Shown piece after piece: positions 50,902 to 59,015 of a DNA stretch of 64,000 bases. The translations under genes were made by a program, and so were the position numbers. Every line of letters starts with the position of its first letter. Position 1 is the stretch's first letter. The DNA comes from Bacillota bacterium (GTDB lineage: Bacteria; Bacillota; Bacilli; Paenibacillales; NBRC-103111), in NCBI GenBank assembly GCA_023393235.1, contig JAEWMH010000218.1, forward strand, positions 1-64,000, given 5' to 3'. Below the pieces are notes generated by a model, which worked only from the letters and a program-made list of their open reading frames with translations, made no database searches and was not told the DNA's origin.

Positions 50902-53034
50902 CTAGCTCTGCTTAATATTAGCCGCCACCACGATAATCTGCGTATCCGGCTCGAAGGTGGATACCTCAATATCCATCAGCAGCTCCAGCTGTTCGAAATC
51001 GGAAGCCGAGAAGTCCATAATCCGCGCGCCCAGACACAGATAGAAGTCAGGCCGGGCAATCAGCTCGGTTTGATACACCGCCATACTTTCCCACAGCTTC
51101 TTCACGGCATCGAGGTAATCGCCTGCTGTGGTTTTGATGGCCATGCCCCGGCCACGCTGCACCTTGATGAAACCTTTGGTATCGAGAATCCGGATGGCTC
51201 CCGCATCCCCCGCTTTGCTGTTTTGCTCCCCGTAGATAGACACATATTTGGTTTTCTCCAAAAGCCGGGTCTGCTCCACAGAAATCCGCATATCATTGGC
51301 CGCCAGCTGCCGGAGCTCCTCATCCGTACATTCCTTCAGCAGCTCATTGGTTTTCACCTCGGTAGAGCCGGTAGCGATGGCGGTCACCTTGGAGGTCTGC
51401 GGATCTATATCAATGTGGATTTCGATGCTCTCCGGCGTCGCCCCGCTTTGAATGGCCTTATTCATGGCCTCCACCTTCAACGCACCGATCATCTCTTTGG
51501 TCGGGGAAGGAATGATCCGCTCCACCACATCCCGCACCATGGACAACGCCACACCGATAGATGAAATAACTTCCGCATTTTCAGGAATACTATACTTCAA
51601 CCCCATTTTTTCGGCAAAATATATAATCAGGGAAGCTGCGCCCCCGCCAACGCCAACCAGGGAAATCTGATCCTTCTCCAGCTTGTACTTCTCGGCCAGG
51701 GACAGAATCACCGGCTCAATTTTGGCGTATGCCTTCTCCATAATTTGCTTTGCAATATCCTCGGCTGTGGTACCGCAATAGTCGGCCAAAGCCTGCATGG
51801 CTTTCCGGGCCGCCTCCACATTGCCGTAGGAGAAATGCTCCTTCTTGACCAGCCCCAGCACATTGGCCGCACAGGAATTGGTGAGGGTCACCCGGTCCCC
51901 GTTCTCCATACGAATGGCCACATAATCGGCGGGATCACCTGGCTTAGGGGAGAAGAACTCCACCTGAGGACCTTTTATCCGGCCCGGGTCAGTAAATACG
52001 GAATAATCCAAACCGGCGATATGCGCAGAGCGCGGTCCCACATCCACAATACCGCTTTTGTTGGCACGGACCATGGAGCCTCCGGCCACACCCAGCACCC
52101 GCACATCCAGGGAATTAACATAAGTAGGATGACCGCCGACGATGGAATAGTCAATTGCGGGACGGCCGTTTTTGATAACCCCGATATTGGTTGTGGTACC
52201 GCCTACTTCGAAGTAAACGCCGTTGGAGGCTCTCAGATACATCAAGGAACCCATAACCGATGCCGCCGGTCCGGACAGCATGGTAAGCACAGGACGTTTC
52301 TTCATCTCGCTGATTTCCATTACGCCGCCGTCGCCTCTCATAATCATCAGCGGAACATGAACGCCGGCTTCCCTTACGGATTGCTCCGTGGAATTGGCTG
52401 TATCCAGCATCTTCGGCAGAATACTGGCATTGATCGCTGCCGTTCTGGTGCGGCGGGTGAGACCGTACAGCTTCGTAATATCCGAGGCCATGGTGGTCGG
52501 GATTCCCTTTTTTTCAGCTTTTTCGTAGACGACCGCTTCCGGCCTGCCGTTGTCCACACCGAATGCCATGGACGGTACAATAACCTGGGCTCCCTGCTTC
52601 ACAAGATCATTAATCACATCCAGCACGGAGGCGTCCGTCATCTTCTTGATATTGATGAAACTGTTGAAAATCTTGATTTCCTTGCCGTTGCCCAAATCTA
52701 TATTTTGCAGCTTCGTTTGTCTTTTGGCGAAAAAGCCTTCCAGGCCGCCCTTGCTCATGCCGATAATCCCAACCTGGGCAATATCCCCTTCAATTAAAGC
52801 GTTCGTAGCTTGGGTGGTACTGTGGGCAACAAATACTACATCTTTGGCTTCGATATTATTTTCCTTCAGACAGTTTTGAAAGCATTTGACGACCCCCGCA
52901 GCCACACCCTTAGGATCATCATGCGTGGTTTTTACCGAAGACTTGCCGATAATCTCCTGTGTTTCATTGTCGATAGCCACTGCTTTTGTATGTGTTCCTC
53001 CTACATCTATCCCCACTCTAACCGATTTACTCAT
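50902..53034 (-). CDS. Hydantoinase/oxoprolinase-family protein (HyuA-like)
   Basis: ATP-dependent amidohydrolase-type protein, 710 aa. Actin-like ATPase core: VRVGIDVGGTHTKAVAID at the N-terminus (phosphate-1), VVFVAHSTTQATNAL near residue 65, the middle Gly-rich FEVGGTTTNIGVIKNGRP region and VGVGGGAASLIIYFAEKMGL near residue 470. HyuA proteins open 5-membered cyclic amides (hydantoins, oxoproline) with ATP. The HyuB partner is missing here, so the specificity is open. The start at 53034 is followed 81 bases upstream by the stop of the transporter gene, with a strong hairpin between. Confidence 0.9.
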   Translation of the reverse strand: MSKSVRVGIDVGGTHTKAVAIDNETQEIIGKSSVKTTHDDPKGVAAGVVKCFQNCLKENNIEAKDVVFVAHSTTQATNALIEGDIAQVGIIGMSKGGLEGFFAKRQTKLQNIDLGNGKEIKIFNSFINIKKMTDASVLDVINDLVKQGAQVIVPSMAFGVDNGRPEAVVYEKAEKKGIPTTMASDITKLYGLTRRTRTAAINASILPKMLDTANSTEQSVREAGVHVPLMIMRGDGGVMEISEMKKRPVLTMLSGPAASVMGSLMYLRASNGVYFEVGGTTTNIGVIKNGRPAIDYSIVGGHPTYVNSLDVRVLGVAGGSMVRANKSGIVDVGPRSAHIAGLDYSVFTDPGRIKGPQVEFFSPKPGDPADYVAIRMENGDRVTLTNSCAANVLGLVKKEHFSYGNVEAARKAMQALADYCGTTAEDIAKQIMEKAYAKIEPVILSLAEKYKLEKDQISLVGVGGGAASLIIYFAEKMGLKYSIPENAEVISSIGVALSMVRDVVERIIPSPTKEMIGALKVEAMNKAIQSGATPESIEIHIDIDPQTSKVTAIATGSTEVKTNELLKECTDEELRQLAANDMRISVEQTRLLEKTKYVSIYGEQNSKAGDAGAIRILDTKGFIKVQRGRGMAIKTTAGDYLDAVKKLWESMAVYQTELIARPDFYLCLGARIMDFSASDFEQLELLMDIEVSTFEPDTQIIVVAANIKQS

Positions 53035-53066
53035 GGTCGTCCTCCGATTCTTTTGTAATGGTGGAA

Positions 53067-53100
53067 TGACCGGCTTTTACACAAGTGCAAAAGCCGGTCA
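53067..53100 (-). promoter_or_regulatory. Strong hairpin between transporter and hydantoinase genes
   Basis: TGACCGGCTTTT and its exact complement (12-bp stem) enclose a 10-base loop. No T run follows, so it is unlikely to terminate fully; it may protect or process the transporter mRNA, or set the ratio of the two proteins. Confidence 0.55.
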
Positions 53101-53115
53101 GATATGCGCTTAAGC

Positions 53116-54465
53116 TTAAACCAGGCTGCCGTACATAAAAAATACGATGGCGCACAGAATAATTCCGATAATCCAGCCTGTAGGAATGGACATTTTCATA
53201 TAGTCTCTTGCAGGCACCTTCGTGTAGCCGAAGCCCCACGCTACCCACGATTGAGTGACGTCCAAATGCTGAGGTGCAACAGTTGTAATGGCGAACAACG
53301 GATAGAGGAACTGTACCGGCCATGCCGCCGTGGAAACCACCACAGCCAGGATCGCCGAGCCGGAGCCCACCAGGTTCATCGGGCCACGGAAGAAGCCCAA
53401 CGGTGTCAATATAGCGAACACGATACACAAGAGAAGCGCCGAGGTAGGCATTACACCGTTTAGCAGGGTTTTAAAGTACGGAGAGGCATAGGTTGCCGCG
53501 TTATTAAACATGGACAGGGTCAACAGGAAGCCGATCATTGGCGCAACATCGATAGCCCCGTCGGAGAATTGTTTGGAGAGCATCCGGGACACATTGCTGA
53601 AGCCGCCCTTCAGCTTTCCGCAGGTCAGCAAGGCGAACAGCGAGGAGAAGATAAAGCCGAAGATAATCGGCACCTTGAACACCACAACTCCGATAACCGG
53701 AAGAACGATGGAAATCCACGAGATGGCCGGGGCATCCTTGGTGGAGCCTTCATCTGCAGTTGCCGCCCATGCACGGGTCAGCTTCTTTCGGTTCATGAAG
53801 ACGTTGGCCACAATCAGCACAACCAGCAGGGAAACCCCCATCCCGATCATCCCGAAGTTAAAATAAGCGTTGTAATCGTAGCTGGCATAGCTTTTTTCGG
53901 CAGTGGCAAAAATCGCCTGGTACTGCTTGAAGTTAACGATATTCCCGAAGATACCGGCCATAATCGATCCCATAAAGGAGAAGAGAGCTATCGGAGCGGG
54001 AATACCCAATGAAAGCATAATCGGCAATACAATCACTGCAATGGAGATAACCGGCCCGATGCCTGTCATGGACGTGAAGATAATGGCGGTGACGATACAT
54101 AAGAGAGACATGGTCACCCGGGGTTTATCCCCGCCCAGCTCGACTACCTTCCGGATCAGTGTTGCGGCAATGCCTGTGTCAATGAGCACCCTGCCGAAGA
54201 AGGCGCCGAAGAAGATATTGACCAGAATGGCCTTCCCGTAATTCTCCGGCCCTGTCTGAAATACGTTGGTCAAAACGTCGATCAGCGATTTGCCTTCCAT
54301 AACGGAAGTGGGGTGAATACTGTTGCCGATCAAGGCGATTGTCGTCCAGAGGACCGACATTACAAAAAAACCTACCATGAGGTTATAACTCTTTACGCAA
54401 TACCACACCAAACCGAAAAACGATAAAATCATGATGAAACCGATTACAACATTCGTAACATCCAC
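53116..54465 (-). CDS. Multi-pass anion transporter (GntP/CitM-like) of the hydantoinase cluster
   Basis: Membrane protein of about 449 aa with some 11-12 hydrophobic segments. I start at GTG 54465, with GGGAGG eight bases upstream. The pattern, including the re-entrant-loop signatures GPVISIAVIVLPIMLSLGIPAPIAL and TPLGFFRGPMNLVGSGSAILAVV, resembles the GntP/arsenical-pump/CitM superfamily of carboxylate importers. It precedes the hydantoinase gene, so it probably imports the substrate of that enzyme (hydantoin-like or a carboxylate). No binding protein is needed. Confidence 0.8.
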   Translation of the reverse strand: MDVTNVVIGFIMILSFFGLVWYCVKSYNLMVGFFVMSVLWTTIALIGNSIHPTSVMEGKSLIDVLTNVFQTGPENYGKAILVNIFFGAFFGRVLIDTGIAATLIRKVVELGGDKPRVTMSLLCIVTAIIFTSMTGIGPVISIAVIVLPIMLSLGIPAPIALFSFMGSIMAGIFGNIVNFKQYQAIFATAEKSYASYDYNAYFNFGMIGMGVSLLVVLIVANVFMNRKKLTRAWAATADEGSTKDAPAISWISIVLPVIGVVVFKVPIIFGFIFSSLFALLTCGKLKGGFSNVSRMLSKQFSDGAIDVAPMIGFLLTLSMFNNAATYASPYFKTLLNGVMPTSALLLCIVFAILTPLGFFRGPMNLVGSGSAILAVVVSTAAWPVQFLYPLFAITTVAPQHLDVTQSWVAWGFGYTKVPARDYMKMSIPTGWIIGIILCAIVFFMYGSLV

Positions 54466-54488
54466 ACAATTTCCTCCCTTTAATTGAT

Positions 54489-54537
54489 CAACATGTTGGT
54501 TGTCTAACATGCTACACACCGATACTAACATGTTAGT
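54489..54537 (-). promoter_or_regulatory. Triple operator array upstream of the transporter gene (GntR-type)
   Basis: Three AACATG-centred palindromes: CAACATGTTG (54489-54498), CTAACATGCTA (54504-54514, imperfect) and the perfect ACTAACATGTTAGT (54524-54537). Their CATG centres lie 16 and 21 bases apart. They start 24 bases before the GTG codon, inside the likely promoter. The GntR gene at 49289 is the obvious candidate, but binding is inferred. Confidence 0.6.
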
Positions 54538-54578
54538 TTTCCGCCGTCAATAATTTTTTAACCGCTTTCATAATGCAC

Positions 54579-54617
54579 AAAAAACAGCCGTCCCCCCATA
54601 TTTCGAAGGAACGGCTG
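54579..54617 (-). terminator. Terminator of the threonine dehydratase gene
   Basis: On the minus strand CAGCCGT and ACGGCTG pair around a 16-base loop and end in TTTTTTG. Confidence 0.8.
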
Positions 54618-54630
54618 CTGTCAAATTTCC

Positions 54631-55605
54631 CTAAAACTTGTTAAGCACTTCACGGACACAGTCCAAGCTTTCGTTGCCGCCGCTCATTTGCACGGCGACC
54701 TTTTTGCCGGCCAGACGGCTGCCCAGCTTGACGGCTGCCATAAGGGCAACGGCTCCCGCCCCTTCCGCCACCTGATGGGTATGGGCCAAGGCCAGATACA
54801 TGCCCTGCTTGATTTCATCCTCGGACAACAAAACGAAATCCGTCAGATGATCCTTGTAGATGCCAAAAGGAAGCTCATATGCCCCGCCGGTTGCGATGCC
54901 TCCCGCAAAGGTCGCGCTGGGCGACTGAAGGATAGTGCCGGCCTTCCAGGACAGATACGCCCCCTGGGCCAACTCGGCTTGAACCGCATATATTTCCACC
55001 GCCGGATTCATCGCTTTGAACACTGTCACCGCTGCTGCCAGCTCGCTGCCGCCCCCGATGGGCACAATCACGGCATCCACATCGGGAAGCTCCCGCAGAA
55101 TTTCCGTAAAGCAGGTGCCTACTCCATTGATAAGATGGGGCTCATTAGCTGCGTGGATACAATAGAGATTCTTTTCCTGCTGAAGCTGGAGGCAAGCTGC
55201 GGCCGCTTCCTCGAAGCAATCTCCCGCTTCCACTAAATTGGCCCCTGCTTCGCGGATTCGGCGGTTCTTCTCCGGATTGTTTCCCTTGGGCACCACCACC
55301 GTGGCTTCAATTCCCGTCATGGAGGCAGCCGTGGCAACAGAAATCCCGTGATTGCCCATGGAGAAGGTAATGACACCCTCCGTCCCCGCCTGCTTCAAGT
55401 GGTGCATGACATTGAGCCCGCCGCGGATCTTGAAGCTTCCGCCAGGCAGATGATTCTCATGCTTCACATAGATGTCCGCACCGGTCAGTTCCGACAAGCT
55501 TTTATATGCCAAAAGGGGAGTAGGGCGGATGGAACGGTAAACCACCTGCTCCGCCCGGAGCACCTCTTTAATGGATACCGTGGACATGGTATTAATCGTC
55601 GTCAT
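54631..55605 (-). CDS. Pyridoxal-phosphate threonine dehydratase-like enzyme
   Basis: PLP enzyme of 324 aa, tryptophan-synthase-beta fold. The start at ATG 55605 has AGAGGAGG upstream. The PLP lysine lies in LPGGSFKIRGGLNVM near residue 55, the phosphate-binding glycine loop reads PIGGGSELAAAVT near residue 185, and the asparagine-phenol segment FSMGNHGISVATAA lies between. No ACT domain, as in catabolic threonine or serine deaminases, and not the IlvA long form. It could also be a serine racemase-like enzyme. It is divergent from the MocR regulator gene. Confidence 0.88.
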   Translation of the reverse strand: MTTINTMSTVSIKEVLRAEQVVYRSIRPTPLLAYKSLSELTGADIYVKHENHLPGGSFKIRGGLNVMHHLKQAGTEGVITFSMGNHGISVATAASMTGIEATVVVPKGNNPEKNRRIREAGANLVEAGDCFEEAAAACLQLQQEKNLYCIHAANEPHLINGVGTCFTEILRELPDVDAVIVPIGGGSELAAAVTVFKAMNPAVEIYAVQAELAQGAYLSWKAGTILQSPSATFAGGIATGGAYELPFGIYKDHLTDFVLLSEDEIKQGMYLALAHTHQVAEGAGAVALMAAVKLGSRLAGKKVAVQMSGGNESLDCVREVLNKF

Positions 55606-55629
55606 AGGGTTTCCTCCTCTTTGTTCACC

Positions 55630-55703
55630 ATACAATACATACAATAATTATACTTTATCATGTAGTGTTTCAGATTCAATGGTATAATTGTATGGAATAC
55701 AAT
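55630..55703. promoter_or_regulatory. Divergent MocR promoter with ATACAAT operator repeats
   Basis: Two direct ATACAAT units at 55630 and 55639 (9 bases apart) and an inverted pair ATTGTAT-N3-ATACAAT at 55687-55703. The direct pair overlaps the start of the dehydratase transcript (TATAAT at 55647-55652, minus) and the inverted pair overlaps the extended -10 box TGG-TATAAT of mocR (55683-55688, plus). Direct repeats are typical of MocR/GabR sites. Confidence 0.65.
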
Positions 55704-55723
55704 TTTGATGAGGAGTCCTGCCA

Positions 55724-57148
55724 ATGCCCGTTAATTCCTTCGAACATTATCCCATGTCCTGGAAGCCTGACAGGGCCCGGTTAAGCCCTCCGCTTTACGC
55801 GTCCATCGCCAGTCTGCTGGAGCAGGACATAACCTCTGGCCTTCTGCCCCCGAATACTATGCTGCCCCCTCAACGGGAGCTGGCAGATTACCTGGACCTG
55901 AATTTGAGCACGGTCACCCGGGCGTACAAGGTCTGCGAGCTGAAGGGGCTGATCTATGCCAGCGTGGGCAAAGGCACCTTTGTCTCCCCCAACATCAACC
56001 TGCCCAACGTGGTGGAAAATCACAGCCAGCTTGCTCCCGTTATCGAAATGGGCGTGATCAAGCCCTTTTACAATACCAACTCTATCGTTTTGGAAACCAT
56101 AAGCGCCCTTACCAAAAAAACCGGTGCCGAAGCCCTTCTGGAATACAGCCACCCGCTGGGTACCCCTTTCCAGAAGCAAAATGCCCAGAAATGGCTGGCC
56201 GGCTCCGGAGTGGAGGCAGCCTTGGACAATATTCTCATTGCCTCCGGTGCCCAGAACGCCCTGACCGTCGCCCTGGTTTCCCTGTTCAAGCCCGGCGACA
56301 AAATCGCCACCGACGTGTTCACCCATCCCAATTTTATCAGCTTGGCCAATATGCTGAATATCCAGCTTGTCCCCATTGCCGGCGATGCCTCAGGTATGCT
56401 TCCCGATGCCCTGGAGGCCGCTTGCGCGTCCAATAAGCTGGCAGGTGTGTATCTGATGCCCTGCTTCAGCAATCCCACCAATATCACCATGCCTGTTGAG
56501 CGGCGTGAGGAGCTGGCCCATATCATCAATACCCGCAGCCTTACGGTGATTGAGGATGAGGTGTACGCCTTTTTGGCGCCACCGGACTGTGTCCCGTTTT
56601 TCCATCTGGCTCCCGACCATACCGTCTATATCTGCAGCACCTCTAAGTCCATTTGCGCAGGCCTGCGGGTCGCCTTTATGGCATGTTCCCCGCGTTTCCG
56701 TACACCGCTCATCAGCGGCATCTACAACATTAACCTCAAAACCTCGTCGCTCAATACGGAGGTTGTAGCCGAGCTGATCCAGAACGGCACCGCCCAGTTA
56801 ATCGTACAACAAAAAACAGAGCTGGCCCGGACGCGGAACCAGCTCTGTGATCAAATCATAGGGGATAGCGATATACAACAAGAGCAGCGGGGAGCCGGAT
56901 TTTTCCGGTGGCTATCCCTTCCCGGCACTCTCAACGGCCTCCTGTTCGAGAAGCTGGCCCAAGCTGCAGGTGTGCACCTGTTTTCCTCCGACCGTTTCGC
57001 CGTAGGCGAAACATCAGGCCAATCCTTCATCCGACTGGCCATCTCCTCCCCGGAGGACCACCACGAGCTGGAGAAGGGACTGCGGATTGTACAGAGCTTA
57101 CTGCAGAACCCGGGCACCCTGCTGGAGGAACCGGATTTTATTGTATAG
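55724..57148 (+). CDS. MocR-family PLP-dependent regulator
   Basis: GntR-aminotransferase fusion of 474 aa. N-terminal winged helix (LYASIASLLEQDITSGLLPPNTMLPPQRELADYLDLNLSTVTRAYKVCELKGLIYASVGKGTFV), then an aminotransferase domain from about residue 95 with the PLP lysine in ICSTSKSICAGLRVAFMA near residue 310 and the PLP-phosphate arm RVAF. It senses an amino acid or PLP and probably controls the divergent dehydratase gene through the ATACAAT sites. Ribosome site GAGGAG before the ATG. Confidence 0.93.
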   Translation: MPVNSFEHYPMSWKPDRARLSPPLYASIASLLEQDITSGLLPPNTMLPPQRELADYLDLNLSTVTRAYKVCELKGLIYASVGKGTFVSPNINLPNVVENHSQLAPVIEMGVIKPFYNTNSIVLETISALTKKTGAEALLEYSHPLGTPFQKQNAQKWLAGSGVEAALDNILIASGAQNALTVALVSLFKPGDKIATDVFTHPNFISLANMLNIQLVPIAGDASGMLPDALEAACASNKLAGVYLMPCFSNPTNITMPVERREELAHIINTRSLTVIEDEVYAFLAPPDCVPFFHLAPDHTVYICSTSKSICAGLRVAFMACSPRFRTPLISGIYNINLKTSSLNTEVVAELIQNGTAQLIVQQKTELARTRNQLCDQIIGDSDIQQEQRGAGFFRWLSLPGTLNGLLFEKLAQAAGVHLFSSDRFAVGETSGQSFIRLAISSPEDHHELEKGLRIVQSLLQNPGTLLEEPDFIV

Positions 57149-57149
57149 C

Positions 57150-57350
57150 TTAATCTTCGGCAGACTTCTTGCGGATTTGCTTATCGTGATTTTCCCCCCA
57201 TTCCTTCGCCTTTGCGGTTGCGATGGAAATGGCTCTGCCTTCATCATACCCTTCCTCCAGCAGCGCATTAGCAATTTCAATGGCTTTATTACGGACGGGA
57301 GCCATAAAATTCTTCAGGGAATCCGGATAATTGTCTTTGGTCCAAGGCAT
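57150..57350 (-). CDS. YdaT-like small protein
   Basis: A 66-aa protein reading MPWTKDNYPDSLKNFMAPVRNKAIEIANALLEEGYDEGRAISIATAKAKEWGENH. It matches the N-terminal domain of Bacillus YdaT (PWT..NYPDS.KNL...R.KAIEIANALL..GY.EGRAI.IAT.KAKEW), a stress protein with a charged tail. Ends in a lysine-rich KQIRKKSAED. Of two ATGs I prefer 57350, since AGGAGG lies seven bases upstream. Its 3' end is two bases from the mocR stop on the other strand. Confidence 0.85.
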   Translation of the reverse strand: MPWTKDNYPDSLKNFMAPVRNKAIEIANALLEEGYDEGRAISIATAKAKEWGENHDKQIRKKSAED

Positions 57351-57476
57351 ACTCATTCCTCCTCATGTGCCGCGGGAAGCGGAATGCTTCGTTCCTTAGT
57401 TCATTACCCGGATTGCTGTGACACGAACCTTGCCTTTTACTCCGGAAGCGATGCATGGTCTGTATCGTTCAGGGCT

Positions 57477-58262
57477 TTAATCGTTCAGCTTTTTCTTAAG
57501 CTGTCTCCAAAACCCGTTGTTTCTTCGCGTAATATACTGCTCATTGTTCACCAGCAGGCCGTAGGAAGACCACAAGGTGGTAATTTGAATCATGATAAAA
57601 GCCCCTATTGCGATAAGAACGATAAAAATCGGGTAATACGGAATCAATAAACCTTCAGAAACCCCTTTTTTTTCAAGTAAAAAAGCACTGGCGCCTAACG
57701 TTAGCATTCCTACACCAATAAAAATACCAATGTTATACCTGCTTTTTAACCGGTTGAAGCGTTCCGTCAATTGCTTCACATATCCCTGGTCCAGCAGCAG
57801 GGCTTCCTTAGCCAGGAGATGATACTGCTCATCGTCCTTTAAAATGGCAGATACAAGAGACATCACTCCCCCCGCTCCCAGCAGGATAATCAGGAACATG
57901 AAAACGACGGGTTCCTTCGGAAGCATAACATAGGGCAGAAAAGCTAAAATAAAGAGACTGATGCCCGTTGCAATACGCCTGGAGGATTTATTTTGATGGC
58001 TTAGATAACCTTCCGCCATTTCCTGGCTGACATAATAACCACGGTCCTCTGAACTGCTTTGAACCCCGCTTTCCTTCAGCAAATAATCAATAGACACCTC
58101 GAACAAATTGCCGATCATCAACAGCTTTTCGGTTTCGGGGTATCCCTGTCCGTTTTCCCATTTGCTTACCGCCTGCCTGGTGGTACTCAGTTTGTCGGCA
58201 AGGACTTCCTGGGAATATCCCTTCTCTTTTCTAAGCTGCAACAGCTTCTCCCCAAAAGACAT
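57477..58262 (-). CDS. XRE-family regulator with C-terminal membrane domain
   Basis: Protein of 261 aa. The HTH (EKLLQLRKEKGYSQEVLADKLSTTRQAVSKWENG then YPETEKLLMIGNLFEVSIDYLL) is at residues 5-62, and four hydrophobic segments follow from residue about 95 (TGISLFILAFLPYVML, FMFLIILLGAGGVMSLV, YNIGIFIGVGMLTLGASAFLL, YYPIFIVLIAIGAFIMIQI). Such HTH plus multi-helix proteins are common in Firmicutes, possibly membrane-bound repressors. No clear target neighbour. Confidence 0.88.
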   Translation of the reverse strand: MSFGEKLLQLRKEKGYSQEVLADKLSTTRQAVSKWENGQGYPETEKLLMIGNLFEVSIDYLLKESGVQSSSEDRGYYVSQEMAEGYLSHQNKSSRRIATGISLFILAFLPYVMLPKEPVVFMFLIILLGAGGVMSLVSAILKDDEQYHLLAKEALLLDQGYVKQLTERFNRLKSRYNIGIFIGVGMLTLGASAFLLEKKGVSEGLLIPYYPIFIVLIAIGAFIMIQITTLWSSYGLLVNNEQYITRRNNGFWRQLKKKLND

Positions 58263-58419
58263 GGACTGATTCTCCCTTCAGGTTTGTTGCCTCCATTATA
58301 GGAAAACATGTGTCTCAAAACTAGACAAGTGAGGTTGCACTTGCGCTACTTGAGGTTGCATTCGTGTAAAACGGATAAAAACGCCCGTGATTAACATGGC
58401 AAGAAGCGTCAAAACATTC

Positions 58420-58973
58420 TGACTGGCGGATGCTATACTCTTTTCCAAGTTCCATTTCCATCGTCTATTTCAACGTCAAGTGGGAATTCCCCTCTATGAT
58501 TACATCAGAAAACGGAGGTTGGCCAGCGCCGCCTCCTTATTATTAAATACCGATATATCCATTCTTAATATCGCCCTCGTTTACCAATTTGAATCGCAGG
58601 AAGCCTTTACACGAGCCTTCAAAAGTGTCTACCAGCTACTTCCAGGGCGCTATCGGCCCTGGATTCGGAGATTTACCACATGGGCTCAAGATCGGCTACG
58701 ATCCGTTCTCTAACGGATGAATTTCAAAACGGGGATTTTGGCACACTGATGCAGCAAATCAGCGCCAAAAACTATGTTGTAAAACGGGTGCGCTTTTCCG
58801 GCTTTGTCAAAACCAAGGAAGTCGAAGGCTGGTGCGGGTTATGGTTTCGCATAGATGCATTGTTGGGCGTCACCCTGAAATTGGACGTCGACAAACACAC
58901 ACCCACCACTGATTTTGTTCCGGAGGAGGTTTTTCCCGACCTTCTGTTAAACCCTCAATTTGAAGAACTCTAA
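58420..58973 (+). pseudogene. Decayed AraC-family regulator with C-terminal effector-like domain
   Basis: Two open fragments in different frames. The first (58423 onwards) reads LADAILFSKFHFHRLFQRQV, GIPLYDYIRKRRLASAASLL, a normal AraC HTH, but it begins after a TGA at 58420 with no start or first HTH helix. The second (58680-58973) reads FGTLMQQISAKNYVVKRVRFSGFVKTKEVEGWCGLWFRID and is the C-terminal effector-like domain found on AraC/YobQ-like proteins. The linker between them is missing and the C-terminal part (TTDFVPEEVF) is truncated. So there are at least two deletions plus a frameshift. Confidence 0.8.
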
Positions 58974-59015
58974 ATTGCCCCTTCATTTGGCTCGTAACCC
59001 AGGTTACGGGTCAAA

